DNA from: Triatoma infestans
Taxonomy: Eukaryota > Arthropoda > Insecta > Hemiptera > Reduviidae
DNA length: 64,000 bases
Direction of reading: 5' to 3'
Assembly: GCA_011037195.1 (NCBI GenBank)
Contig: JAAEAF010000265.1
Coordinates: 1 to 64,000, forward strand
The notes below the pieces were generated by a model. It ran no database searches. It saw nothing but the letters and a program-made list of their open reading frames with translations, and had not been told where the DNA came from. The translations under genes and the position numbers were made by a program. Below are positions 1-10,400 of this stretch, in pieces (the stretch's first letter is position 1; each line of letters opens with the position of its first letter).

Positions 1-1390
1 GTGGATTTATACCTGTGCAGTGAGACCAATGGTAACCCACGGTGCGGTGGTGTGGTGGACAAAGACCTTGCAGATGGGGGGTCGGGAGCGCTTGGAAGTA
101 TTCAAAGGCTGGCTTGCCTGAGTACGACGGGTGCTATGATGACTACCCCCACTGCGGCCTTGGAGGTCCTGTTAAACCTTCCACCACTCCACATTCACGT
201 CCAAGGCGTTGCAAGAGCAGTTGTGGCACGACTACAACAGGGACAAGCGCCCATCTATCCCAGGCATACTATGGGAGGAGCTGGAGGCGGACCCGATCTT
301 GGGCCTGCCTACGGACATAATGACTCCTAGGTATGACTTCCAAAAACCCTTCAAAGTCCTGATACTAGACAGAGGGGCATGGAAGAATGGGCCGCCAATT
401 GCAGGCGAATCTATGTGGTACACGGACGGGTCCAAGACGGAAGATGGAGTGGGAGCCGGCGTGTACGGGGCTCGTCCGGGATGTAATATCTCGGTGAGCC
501 TGGGAAGGCTAGCTACGGTCTTTCAGGCGGAGCTAGTCGCGATTATTATCTGCGCCGCCGAAATAAGAAGACGGGGAGTGTATAACTCCAGAGTCGTCAT
601 TTATTCGGATAGCCAGGCTGCTCTGCGGGCAATTGACTCGTGGGAGATTAGCTCAAGGCTGGTGTGGGATTGCCTAGGTGCACTCAGGGAAATTAGTAGC
701 CATAATAAGGTCTTCCTGGTTTGGGTACCTGGGCACTCGGGTCACAGAGGCAATGAGGCGGCGGACCGCCTGGCCCGGGAGGGTTCAATGGGAGCGCTTA
801 TCGGGCCGGAGCCGTTCTGTGGTGTCTCAAGATGCCTCAGGAGTGCATCCATTAAGCTATGGATGCAGGACCGATCAAGGGAATGGTGGGTCAAAACTCC
901 AGGCCAGAGGCAGGCGAAAACGTTTATCCATAGCCACTCGCCCAAGCTAACTGCGGAATTACTCCAATTAGGCCGGGTGGCCATAAGGATAGCAGTTGGC
1001 GGCTCACTGGCCATTGTAGACTAAATAAGCACATGCATCGCATGGGCCTGGCAACGAATAGCCTGGGTAGGTTTTGTCAGGAAGAAGAGGAGACGGCGCT
1101 ACACGTGGTTTGTCAGTGCGAGGGGCTGGTCTGGCAAGGTGCCGCCTCTTTGTAAAGAGAAGCTGGTGCCAACAAGCCTCAGCCAGAGCCCTCTCTCGGA
1201 CCTATTAAGTCTTTTAAGGCAAGCAGGACTCGAGAGGGTGCTCTGGTGGCAGGTGCTCCGATTGACCACCTGGGAGCCCCCCCGATTCCACAGTCCGGTT
1301 AAGGACAGGATCGGGGAAGGGTCTCCAATTAGGGGGGTGCCACAATAGATCCTTGGGGTGTCGCGGTGGCGTAGGCTGAAGAGCCAATTC
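1..1390 (+). pseudogene. LINE 3' end: RT thumb, RNase H, C-terminal Cys/His region (broken)
   Basis: This is the 3' part of a non-LTR retrotransposon polyprotein running in from the left edge. The first ~200 bases carry RT-thumb text split over two frames (WIYTCAVRP, then TGAMMTTPTAALEVLLNL). The RNase H domain lies in the frame at 209-1024 with its catalytic landmarks: YTDGSK (D), AELVAI (E), IYSDSQAAL (D) and WVPGHSGHRGNEAADRLA (H and D). After about 960 a frameshift moves the C-terminal LTGHCRLNKHMHRMGL and ETALHVVCQCEGL (zinc-binding Cys/His tail) into another frame. RNase H presence points to an I, R1 or LOA-like clade rather than RTE; the exact clade is an inference. The block is markedly more GC-rich than the AT-rich DNA after 1400. 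At least two frame breaks make it non-functional. Confidence 0.88.
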
Positions 1391-2680
1391 CCCCGTTAGA
1401 ATCTAATCTAAAGGATAACCAATTCCATAAAGTCGCCCCTAAATTGCTGAATTTTACTCGAAATGCCTTTCTGATGAGTAAAAAGAGGGAAACTTTTGAA
1501 TTCCGTTTGTCCTGAAAGAAAATTTGTTTGATGTGCCGGTTGGAAAAAAGGCATAACGAATTTATCCATATGTATATTATTTTAGTTTAGAAGCTATAAT
1601 TCCATATAATCGATACTTGAATAGGGAAGGCCTTGCTTTCGCGGCATTAGGTTTTGAAGAAAAAGGTTATAGTAGCAGTAGTAATGTTTGGGGTTGGTGA
1701 GGTTACCAAGATAGTATGTAGTTTTTAAAAAAGTCATTTATTTTACTTATGAATTACATCAGAGGACGGCAGTTGGACTGCTTAAGTTTATATTTTATTT
1801 TTATTTCTTCTCACAGAGTAAGTGAATTTTCCATCTTAAACGAACATATCAATAATTAGAAATTGAGACATCACCAGAATTATTATATAAGGCCCTTTGG
1901 TAAGGACAAAATGTCCCAGATACAAAAATTCGCAGGAATTTTAAACCTGATATTCCGTTTTGGTTTAGCATCGCATCTGACAGTTTTGTTCTAAATTCAT
2001 AAGTGGAACTTATGTTGCAAAAAAAAAGTTTTTTTTTTGTTTCTCCCGAGTTTATCGAAAATGGCCCCAACGATATTTTTTAATCATCGTCTATAAACAT
2101 AAATGTCCATCACTTTTATTTGAAACCTGTTTCTAGCATAGTTTATTTTTATAGTAGCATCATTACTAGATTTCAGGAAGTATATCGAAAATGCGACTTG
2201 ACTGAAGAGGTATTTAGGGTGGTGGGATTTTCTCTGAAACAGCCTTATTTAGACTTCGAATACAATTTGCATAGTTATAAACGTATAATATTGATTTGAA
2301 ACATCCACTAAAACTAGTTTTAGTGAATTCTCGGGAATCTATAACGTTTCATTTCAAATGCTGTAAAGATTGTTCACTATTACTAGCACTCAGTTCTGGA
2401 CCACAATGTAACAACTTCAGCTAATTCTACCTGACTTGGGTAGACATCTAAGTAATAATATGGGAGTTTGCAGATAATTTTTATTTTTATTTATTAAATT
2501 GCTTACAGGAATTCCTAGCAAGAAGTTTGTATTAATAGGTATATATTACAAGATTGTATATATATATACAAAGTTGTTTATTATCTATATGAACATAAAC
2601 AAATGAGAGACTGAACGAAAGGAATAATTATTAATGGAATATAACTTCGTATAACAACAAAAAATCTGCTGTGAAACACT
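1391..2680. other. AT-rich gene-free stretch with a diverged copy of the ~300-bp repeat
   Basis: No convincing coding region is present. Between about 1740 and 2300 there is text in the reverse sense that resembles the ~300-bp dispersed repeat (phrases such as atcgaaaatggccccaacg and cacttttatttgaaacctg), heavily diverged. Short ORFs here have no recognisable motif. Confidence 0.4.
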
Positions 2681-3440
2681 TAACAACTTTCTCTTATTCC
2701 AGTTTTCTAAATTGTAATTGACAAATTTTGTAATATATACTAATTTTATAAATATTTTATAATTAGCATACCAAATTATTGAATTTCGTCGGAGTGGGAC
2801 GAAAACTGGAAAAATTTCAGTAAAAGCGCACTTCCGGTTTACTAATTTTCTTGAAACTTGGAATTTTGGCCGTCTATTTATTTCTAATTCATTTTGTTTA
2901 GATGGTGGAATTGTATAATCAACTATGATAGCACTTAGAGAAAAACATGACCCCACCCCTCCTCCAAAAGCCCCAATAAATGACTTTACCAGAGAAATAT
3001 TTAAAATAAAAGTTGTATCTCTTTATGTGTGTAGTTCACATGCCTAGTTTAAAGAAAATTGTTCGAGCCGTTTTCGAGAAAATACCACACTGAAAAATAC
3101 ATTTCGGTAAAAACGCACTTCCGGTCAGCCGTTTTTTTCAAACTCGGAATTTCAACGACACAATTAATTCAAATTAATATTATTCATATGACAGAATTGT
3201 ACAATAAACTGAATTAGCACTTTAGGAAAACCTAACCCCAGCCTGCCACCAAAAATGCCCCTAAATGAATTTTCCCTCAGAAATTATTTAAATAAAAGTT
3301 GTAGATTTTTGTATGTGTAGTTGAAGAAAGTCGTCAAGTTTGAAGAAAATCGTCGGAGCCATTTTTGAGAAAATCATAAGAAAGTGAAAAAAAAACCATT
3401 CAGTAAAATGTATTTCTGGTGAGGAATTTTGACAAGTGAC
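2680..3440 (+). repeat. Two tandem units of a ~300-bp dispersed satellite-like repeat
   Basis: Two consecutive units, roughly 2815-3115 and 3115-3420, repeat the same ordered landmarks: acttccggt, a 'cttggaattt'-type phrase, a tgtacaat phrase, a C-rich ccccacc block, 'aaataaaagttgta', 'gtgtgtagtt', and 'ttcgagaaaat'. The same order recurs at about 9490-10050, 35720-36260 (reverse), 44740-45040, 46680-47720 and 60100-60240. I see no ORF, tRNA-like promoter or terminal repeat, so the element class is unknown. Confidence 0.65.
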
Positions 3441-3455
3441 GTACTGTTGGATTAG

Positions 3456-5040
3456 AGACATTTTCCGTGGTAGCCTGCTTCATTTTGTGGTCATCGACCG
3501 GTTTCGGGCGTTCGCCCATCTTCAGGATGCGTTTTTCAGACAGTGTGCCAACACAGACTCGTATAGATAACTTAGTTTCACACTAACTGAGGTATATTTT
3601 TTTTAAAAATACTAAACTCTTAAACTAGGTAAAGGGATGTGGCCAGATGGGTGGGAAAACACGTGTTTGGGTTGTTAAAGGGCAAATACTTTTCTTACAG
3701 TGGACGCAACACGCGGGGGTCTAATCTTTAAACTCTGTTGTTGGAGGGAGACTTACTTCACAGTTAACTAACCAAAATATTAAGAATATACAAAATAAAA
3801 AATGAGATACACAAAATAAATCTAAATAAAATTAAACAACGATTAAAGTAACATTTAAAATTCATTCATTCGTTTAAAATTGAACGATTTTTTATATAAT
3901 TAAGTTTTTCCAGTTCCAGAGAATTAAGAAATTCCAGTCATTCTTTCACACTTTTTCACGCAACCCTCACATCCTGGCAAGCATGTATACCTAATTATGT
4001 TTTCTTATATAATTAAGTTTTTTATTATGCATCCCACAAACCATGTCACATCATCACTCACATACATCATCCAAATACGCACTTTTTTTTTTTTTTCTAA
4101 ATATATATATATCTAAACTAGTAAAGTTATATGTACATAGTAGATTTAAAACTAAACCTAACCCTAAAATCTATTTAAGAACTATTTGTTGCGTGTGTAA
4201 TTGTGTTTCTGTTGCTATGGTGGGAAGAGTGTTCTGAATAATGGTTCACTAGCAAATTTTGTCTGTTCATTTATTAAGTTTTGTGTTTTTCGTTTATATA
4301 TTTCGAGTTGTTCTACTATGTCAAGTCGTCGTCCTTTGTGGCCAGAGTGTATTAGTTTCATCGTGGTCGTTATGTCATCGGGTTTGTGTTTGTTAGTTTT
4401 TAGGTGATTGGCGTAATTTGAGTCAACTTTGTTGTATTTGTGTGATCTGATGTGTTCGGTAAATCGTTCCTTGATTTTTCTGCCGGTCTGCCCCACGTAA
4501 ATGTTGTCACAGTCCGGGCATTTCAACTCGTAGACCCACGCGCCCCCGTTGTTCGTTTCTTTTTCGTATGTGAATTTTATTTTCTTGTTTATGTTGTTAA
4601 GTTAATGTACTATTTTGTCTACGTCTATGTCGTTTTGCAATATGAGGAATAAATCGTCCACGTATCGTGCATAAAACGTTACGCCGAATTCCTCTTTCAG
4701 TTTGGGTACGTAAGTTTCCTCCATGTTTTGTATAAATATTTCTGATAGTATGGCCGATGTGGGGTGCCCCATTCCCAGTCCGTCGGTAGCGAGGTAGAAC
4801 TTGTTGTTAAATCTAAAGTAGTTTTGTGTCGTTGTGGTTTGTACTGAGTTCGTGAGTTGGTGGACGAATTGCATGGATTCTTCTCGTTCCAACTTCTGTT
4901 TCATTAAGTCCAGTGTGTCCGTGATTGGTATGAAGGTGTATAGGTTGGTAATGTCGAGGTATAACAAACGGGAATTGGAGGTGAGTTTTATATTTTCTGT
5001 TAACTGGATTAAGAAACACACAACGACCATAAAATAGAGA
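3456..5040 (-). mobile_element. Penelope-like element, left arm of head-to-head pair (RT and GIY-YIG)
   Basis: Reading on the minus strand from the centre outwards: RT palm text with LYLDITNLYTFIPITDT (motif A region), GLGMGHPTSAILSEIF, and FYARYVDDLFLIL (catalytic YVDD) at 4602-5000; then, after an internal loss of the RT thumb and linker, a GIY-YIG endonuclease domain at 4215-4526 beginning ELKCPDCDNIYVGQTGR and continuing ERFTEHIRSH. RT followed by a C-terminal GIY-YIG nuclease is diagnostic of Penelope-like retroelements. The arm ends in an untranslated tail and a hammerhead motif near 3492-3529. The outer ~1.1 kb (to about 4550) is a near-perfect inverted copy of 5447-6535. The RT and endonuclease frames do not form one intact ORF, so the element is defective. 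Confidence 0.88.
3492..3529 (-). ncRNA. Hammerhead ribozyme motif of the Penelope-like element (intact core)
   Basis: On the minus strand the order is CATC (stem I), CTGAAGA (the CUGANGA core), one extra T, GGGCG-AA-CGCCC (stem II hairpin), GAAA, a CCGG palindrome (loop-less stem III), TC with the predicted cleavage after C, and GATG closing stem I with CATC. Hammerheads are known from Penelope-like elements; the loop-less stem III suggests action as a dimer. Self-cleavage is inferred, not shown. Confidence 0.7.
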
Positions 5041-6535
5041 CGGAATATACAGAAAAGCAACTACATCGGATGCTATCATACCGCACAATTCCAACCACCC
5101 CACCCAACACAAACTAGCTGCCCTTAGACACCTAACGAACAGACTTAAATACACACCCCTCACACCCGCGAACCACACACAAGAATTGCAGACAATCTAC
5201 AAAATAGCTGAAAACAATGGGTACAATACAAACATCGTTAATAAACTCCTCAAATACGAACCACACCACCGAAATAGGACTGACAAAAAACAGCAGACAA
5301 ATTCGCCACATTCACATATATTGGAAGCCACACGTACAAACTCACAAATTTTTTCAAAAAACTGGGCATTAAGACATCCTTCCGGACAATCAACAAATTA
5401 GGCAAAAAACTCCGCACTCGTACCGAGTCCACTGACGTGTATGACAGCAGTGGGTGGGGTCTACGAGTTGAAGTGCCCGGACTGTGACAACATTTACGTG
5501 GGGCAGACCGGCAGAAAAATCAAGGTACGATTTACCGAACACATCAGATCATACAAATACAATAAACTTGACTCAAATTACGCCAATCACCTAAACACTA
5601 ACAAACACAAACCCGATGACATAACGACCACGTTGAAACTAATACACCCTGGCCACAAAGGACGACGACTTGACATAGTAGAACAACTCGAAATATATAA
5701 ACGAAAAACACAAAACTTAATAAATGAACAGACAAAATTTGCTAGTGAACCATTATTCAGAACACTCTTCCCACCATAGCAACAGAAACACAATTACACA
5801 CGCAACAAATAGTTCTTAAATAGATTTTAGGGTTAGGTTTAGTTTTAAATCTACTATGTACATATAACTTTACTAGTTTAGATATATATATATTTAGAAA
5901 AAAAAAAAAAAGTGCGTATTTGGATGATGTATGTGAGTGATGATGTGACATGGTTTGTGGGATGCATAATAAAAAACTTAATTATATAAGAAAACATAAT
6001 TAGGTATACATGCTTGCCAGGATGTGAGGGTTGCGTGAAAAAGTGTGAAAGAATGACTGGAATTTCTTAATTCTCTGGAACTGGAAAAACTTAATTATAT
6101 AAAAAATCGTTCAATTTTAAACGAATGAATGAATTTTAAATGTTACTTTAATCGTTGTTTAATTTTATTTAGATTTATTTTGTGTATCTCATTTTTTATT
6201 TTGTATATTCTTAATATTTTGGTTAGTTAATTGTGAAGTAAGTCTCCCTCCAACAACAGAGTTTAAAGATTAGACCCCCGCGTGTTGCGTCAACTGTAAG
6301 AAAAGAATTTGCCCTTTAACAACCCAAACACGTGTTTTCCCACCCATCTGGCCACATCCCTTTACCTAGTTTAAGAGTTTAGTATTTTTAAAAATATACC
6401 TCAGTTAGTGTGAAACTAAGTTACTCTATACGAGTCTGTGTTGGCACACTGTCTGAAAAACGCATCCTGAAGATGGGCGAACGCCGGTCGATGACCACAA
6501 AATGAAGCAGGCTACCACGGAAAATGTCTCTGAAG
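5020..6535 (+). mobile_element. Penelope-like element, right arm of head-to-head pair (RT thumb, linker, GIY-YIG)
   Basis: The plus-strand arm starts within the RT thumb (NSNHPTQHKLAALRHLTNR at about 5080-5140), continues through the linker (THTYKLTNFFKKLGI-like text near 5330) and reaches a GIY-YIG domain in the ORF at 5441-5779 (ELKCPDCDNIYVGQTGRKIK). It thus keeps the linker that the left arm lost, but lacks the RT palm. Frame changes occur in 5280-5450. The tail carries the same 3' sequence as the left arm, ending at 'ggaaaatgtctctga'. Its hammerhead core is damaged (see 6463-6493). Confidence 0.86.
6463..6493 (+). pseudogene. Broken hammerhead motif (GAAA core segment deleted)
   Basis: The plus strand shows CATC, CTGAAGA, TGGGCGAACGCC and then GGTCGATG directly. 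Compared with the other copies, six bases including the conserved GAAA are missing between stem II and stem III. Stem I (CATC/GATG) is still present. The core cannot fold as a hammerhead, so this arm should be inactive while the opposed arm at 3492-3529 is not. Confidence 0.75.
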
Positions 6536-7441
6536 TTAGAAATTAATTAGTCACTTGATAACATTGAATGACTGTTATAATGCAAGAATTAAAAAGTAGG
6601 TCTGTATAATACATGTTTACTCTTAATTAGATGGGTGGTTCTGTCCGATGTGTGTGCGAGATAAGATTATTCATTTATCTAAAGAATTAAACGTTTTTAA
6701 ACTGTTCCTGTAAACAAAGTAACTTTAATGCTATATATAGAACATTGTTGAAGGGATAAAGATTTTCATTAATTTATTGAATCTATAAATCCTTTATAAT
6801 AGTTATAATACTTTCTTTTACGGCTGGCAGAGATAATATTACGATCTCACAGTTTTTCTGGATGTTCTCTGACTATGGAAAAAAACTTACACTTACAAAC
6901 GACTTTCTCTGAATGCAATTTATGCAATTATAAATGATTAAAGTTTCTTTAAATTTAAATTCTTTCTAGATGTTTAATTGTTTGCAATTTTATATCAGTG
7001 GCAGCATTTAAGGTACTTGGCATACATCAAATAAGTTTTTAACAAACTGCAATACAGCAGGTTAAAACATCACGCCATATTTTCTTTAACAAGCAGCAAT
7101 TCAGTCATTTGTTGGATCCACAAGGCTTGAATTATTCTACTATTTGTTAGGCATCTTTTACTTGATAATTAATAATAAAATCTGATGTGAAACACCCTCA
7201 AGACTTTCTCTGAAGCGGTAAGTTAAAAGTAGCTAGGCTACATAATCAGGAAGGCAATCAAATATTCATAGACCAGACCTTATCAGATACATCTTCAAAT
7301 GCTCTTAATGTCCATAACCTATTTGTTTGAACAAGCCAAGTTTTTTTTTAAGATTTCTGTCAAAATGTATCTTGAATTTTTTTTTTTTGTAATTAAAAAA
7401 CAAACAAAAAAGAAACTTAATTTTATTTCTATGTTTGCGCA
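6536..7441. other. AT-rich region upstream of the first host gene
   Basis: No coding signal is visible. It probably holds the promoter or 5' non-coding part of the gene that starts translation at 7466, because a good acceptor (ctatgtttgcgcag) ends at 7441. I see no confident TATA box or start site. Confidence 0.3.
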
Positions 7442-7465
7442 GGTGATAAGGAAGTGGCAGTAAGG

Positions 7466-10400
7466 ATGTGCAGATATTGGCCAGTGTTGGGAGTGATGGC
7501 CGCGGTCCTACTGGCGATGTTCGCAGTGACCGCGGCCTTGCCCGGCCCATGTAAGTTATGCAGATTTTTTTTTTAATTCATAATGAATAGCCATTTTAAA
7601 AAAGCTATATTTTTATGCATAAATGTGGCCTATAAAAATAATTAATAGTTAATGAATAATTCATTGTTCTACCCACATTCCTATATAACTAGTGGACCTA
7701 ACAGTTTAGACTATACTCATTTATAGTAATATTTAATTATTGTAATTATATACACCTTTCTGCTAAATTATTTTAAACACATTCAAAGAGAAACTTAATT
7801 ATTAATGAATAACTATTATAATATTCTTGTATTTTACGGATAATAATTTTTCAAAAAAAAAAACCAGATAATAAATGCGAGAGCCATGCTATAAGTAAAG
7901 AGGAAAATTACCCTAAATCATAAACTGTCTACTTATATTTACAGGGGTAGGCAAAATTTAGTTGCAACTAAAAAGTAAAAACTATAGTAGTTAATTAGCT
8001 GAGATGTAGTTATAATTAACAACTACAAATGTAATTGTATTAGTTTTTGCAGTTTCATATGTACTTTTTTTAACTGAAAGGTTGTAGTTGAGAAAAGCAA
8101 TGTACCAACTTTTATGTAGTTATAATTGTAATTAGTTATATTGCTGACAATTATAACTACTTTTTTCTCTTTGGAAATTAGCACCACTGCCATGCAATAT
8201 ATATATGTATAAAAATTGTAAGTAATATCAATAATTAGATAGTTTAGCAAAATTATTTGCTTTGAAAGGATTTTTTTTTTTTTTATGTTTATAATCCACT
8301 TTAATAATATTAAAGTGAATTAATATTATTATTATTATGGCTATTAATGAAAATACTCAGCCCTTTGATGATTTTATTCTCTTCTCCTAGTTTTCGACTA
8401 GGGAACTCTCATGACTTTTTTCGACATTTTTCAATCACTTTGTGCTGAGAAGAAAAATGTTGTTACCAGTTGTTGAAAAATGTTAACATTAGTTAATTAC
8501 TAGTACTAAAATAATAAAAAATCAAGGATTGGATATTTTCATTAATAACCCTAATTACAATACTGTTTATTCTGCGCGCTCCCACTGAGCTCTTTTAAAT
8601 TTCCTGTAATTAAAAGAAATTACAAAATTCCTTGTTTGAAGAAAATCGATTAATCGTATGTGCAATTGTATAGACTAAGTTTGTTGAGTTTGTTTGTTAT
8701 TTTCTTTAAAGTTTTCTCTAAAACGGCTAGAATGTATTATTCAAAAATCCCCCCAAATTGATTTTCAAGGGGTTTCAGGGACCTCTCAGTAAGTTTTAAT
8801 TTAAAATTGGGCTACAAGGTCCTTGACAGAGAGCCTCTCACATTGTCCACTCCTCCTCCTCTTCTATCTTTCTTTGTGGCCAACCTATCTAAAAGTTTGT
8901 TAACATGGCAATTTTAAAGAACATTTTTATGAATGAAATTGTATTAATGGAGTAAGAGTATGACTGCTTCATATCAGATTTTTTTCCCCTCCAAGAAAAT
9001 TGCCTTTAGAGATGTTTGTGATTGCCTTATTTCTGTCAGTGTTGTGTGTACAATCGTCTTAAATGTACAATGTGTAATGAATGTCCGGTTTCAGTGTAAA
9101 AATGTTGTTCATGTTAGGTTGGCATTGCTGCGAGAGAAAGTGGTTTGAGTGATTTACACTTGATTTTCTATGTTTTTAATATGTAACAGAAAACTTAAAT
9201 GAAGTGATATTTTAGAGTGAGAGTATGGGTAGCGTGTGAAGAGAAAGGCAGAGTTACGGTGAGTGAAAAAAGTATCTTGATCGTTGACGGTTGATGGTGA
9301 CTCAATGAGGTAGAGTGACTGTGAGGCAAACACACTTTTTATACAGGCGGCTAGACTAGCCCCACTTTCTTTAACTTCTCCTTCCAGTATCCTGATGCGC
9401 TCCTTAGGAGAATTGTGAACTTGAGATAGGAAGTGATTAGATCCATTACACAATGTTTAGTTGGACTGGCCATAAAAATGTTGGTGGGGATTTTACTGGT
9501 ATACCTGAGCGGCCTTATGTAAAAGCACCGAATTTCAAAACCAAGAAAGTTTGCGCAAATTTAAATTTAAACTAACTGGCAGCCCCCTAAAAACCCTTCT
9601 GAAATCAATATTTTTCAGAAAAATGTTTCAAATAAAAGTTATACGTTTCTATCTATGCAACAAACATTCCAAGTTTAAAGAAAATTGTTGCCGTTTTCGA
9701 GAAAATTCCAAAAAAACTCAAAACCTATTCTAAAAATCACACTTCCGGGTAAACCGATTTTCTTCAACTATGGAATTTCTATCAATGCTTCTAATGTGGA
9801 CTAATCTTATATAGGTGGTAAAACCATGTATTATAATAAAATGGTACGTTCAAGAAAAGCATGACGCTAGTGTTTCCCCCTCCAGAACTTCAAAAAATCA
9901 ATTTTCCAGGAAAATGTTTCATATAAAAGTGATAGGGATTTGTGTGTGCAGATAGTACACAAAGTTTAAAGAAAATAGATGGAGCCGATTTCGAAAAAAT
10001 CACAAAACTGAAAAACTATGTAATAAAATCGTACTTCCGATTGATGATTCTTGTCCGAAAACATTGTGCCTGATGCGATCATATTACCTAAAGGGAATAA
10101 TAAGTTTAAGCTTCCTATACAGTTTCGAAAATCTGGCACAATCGCATTATTTCCTTTTATTTGGACTAAGAGAAAATAACAAAAATAATTTTATGTACGC
10201 TTCATTTCTGCAGCGTAAAATTCACTCTAATTTCCGTGATATAAATACATTTTATATTTGTAATTTTATGCAAATCTATGACAGTTTTGTTTTTGTTTAA
10301 AACATATTTAATATATAAATTAAATTTGGGACTAGCAACGCGGAGTTCCCGGGTTCGAATCCAGAAGTGCTGCCCTTAGATTTTTTTCTTTCTAGGAGCT

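Noticed and set aside
1471..1500. ctgatgagtaaaaagaggga followed by aac as another hammerhead
   Set aside because: There is no stem II hairpin between the core halves and no pairing stem I.
3430..6560. CAAGTGAC on both sides of the Penelope pair as a target duplication
   Set aside because: The two occurrences are inverted rather than direct and lie at unequal distances from the element ends.
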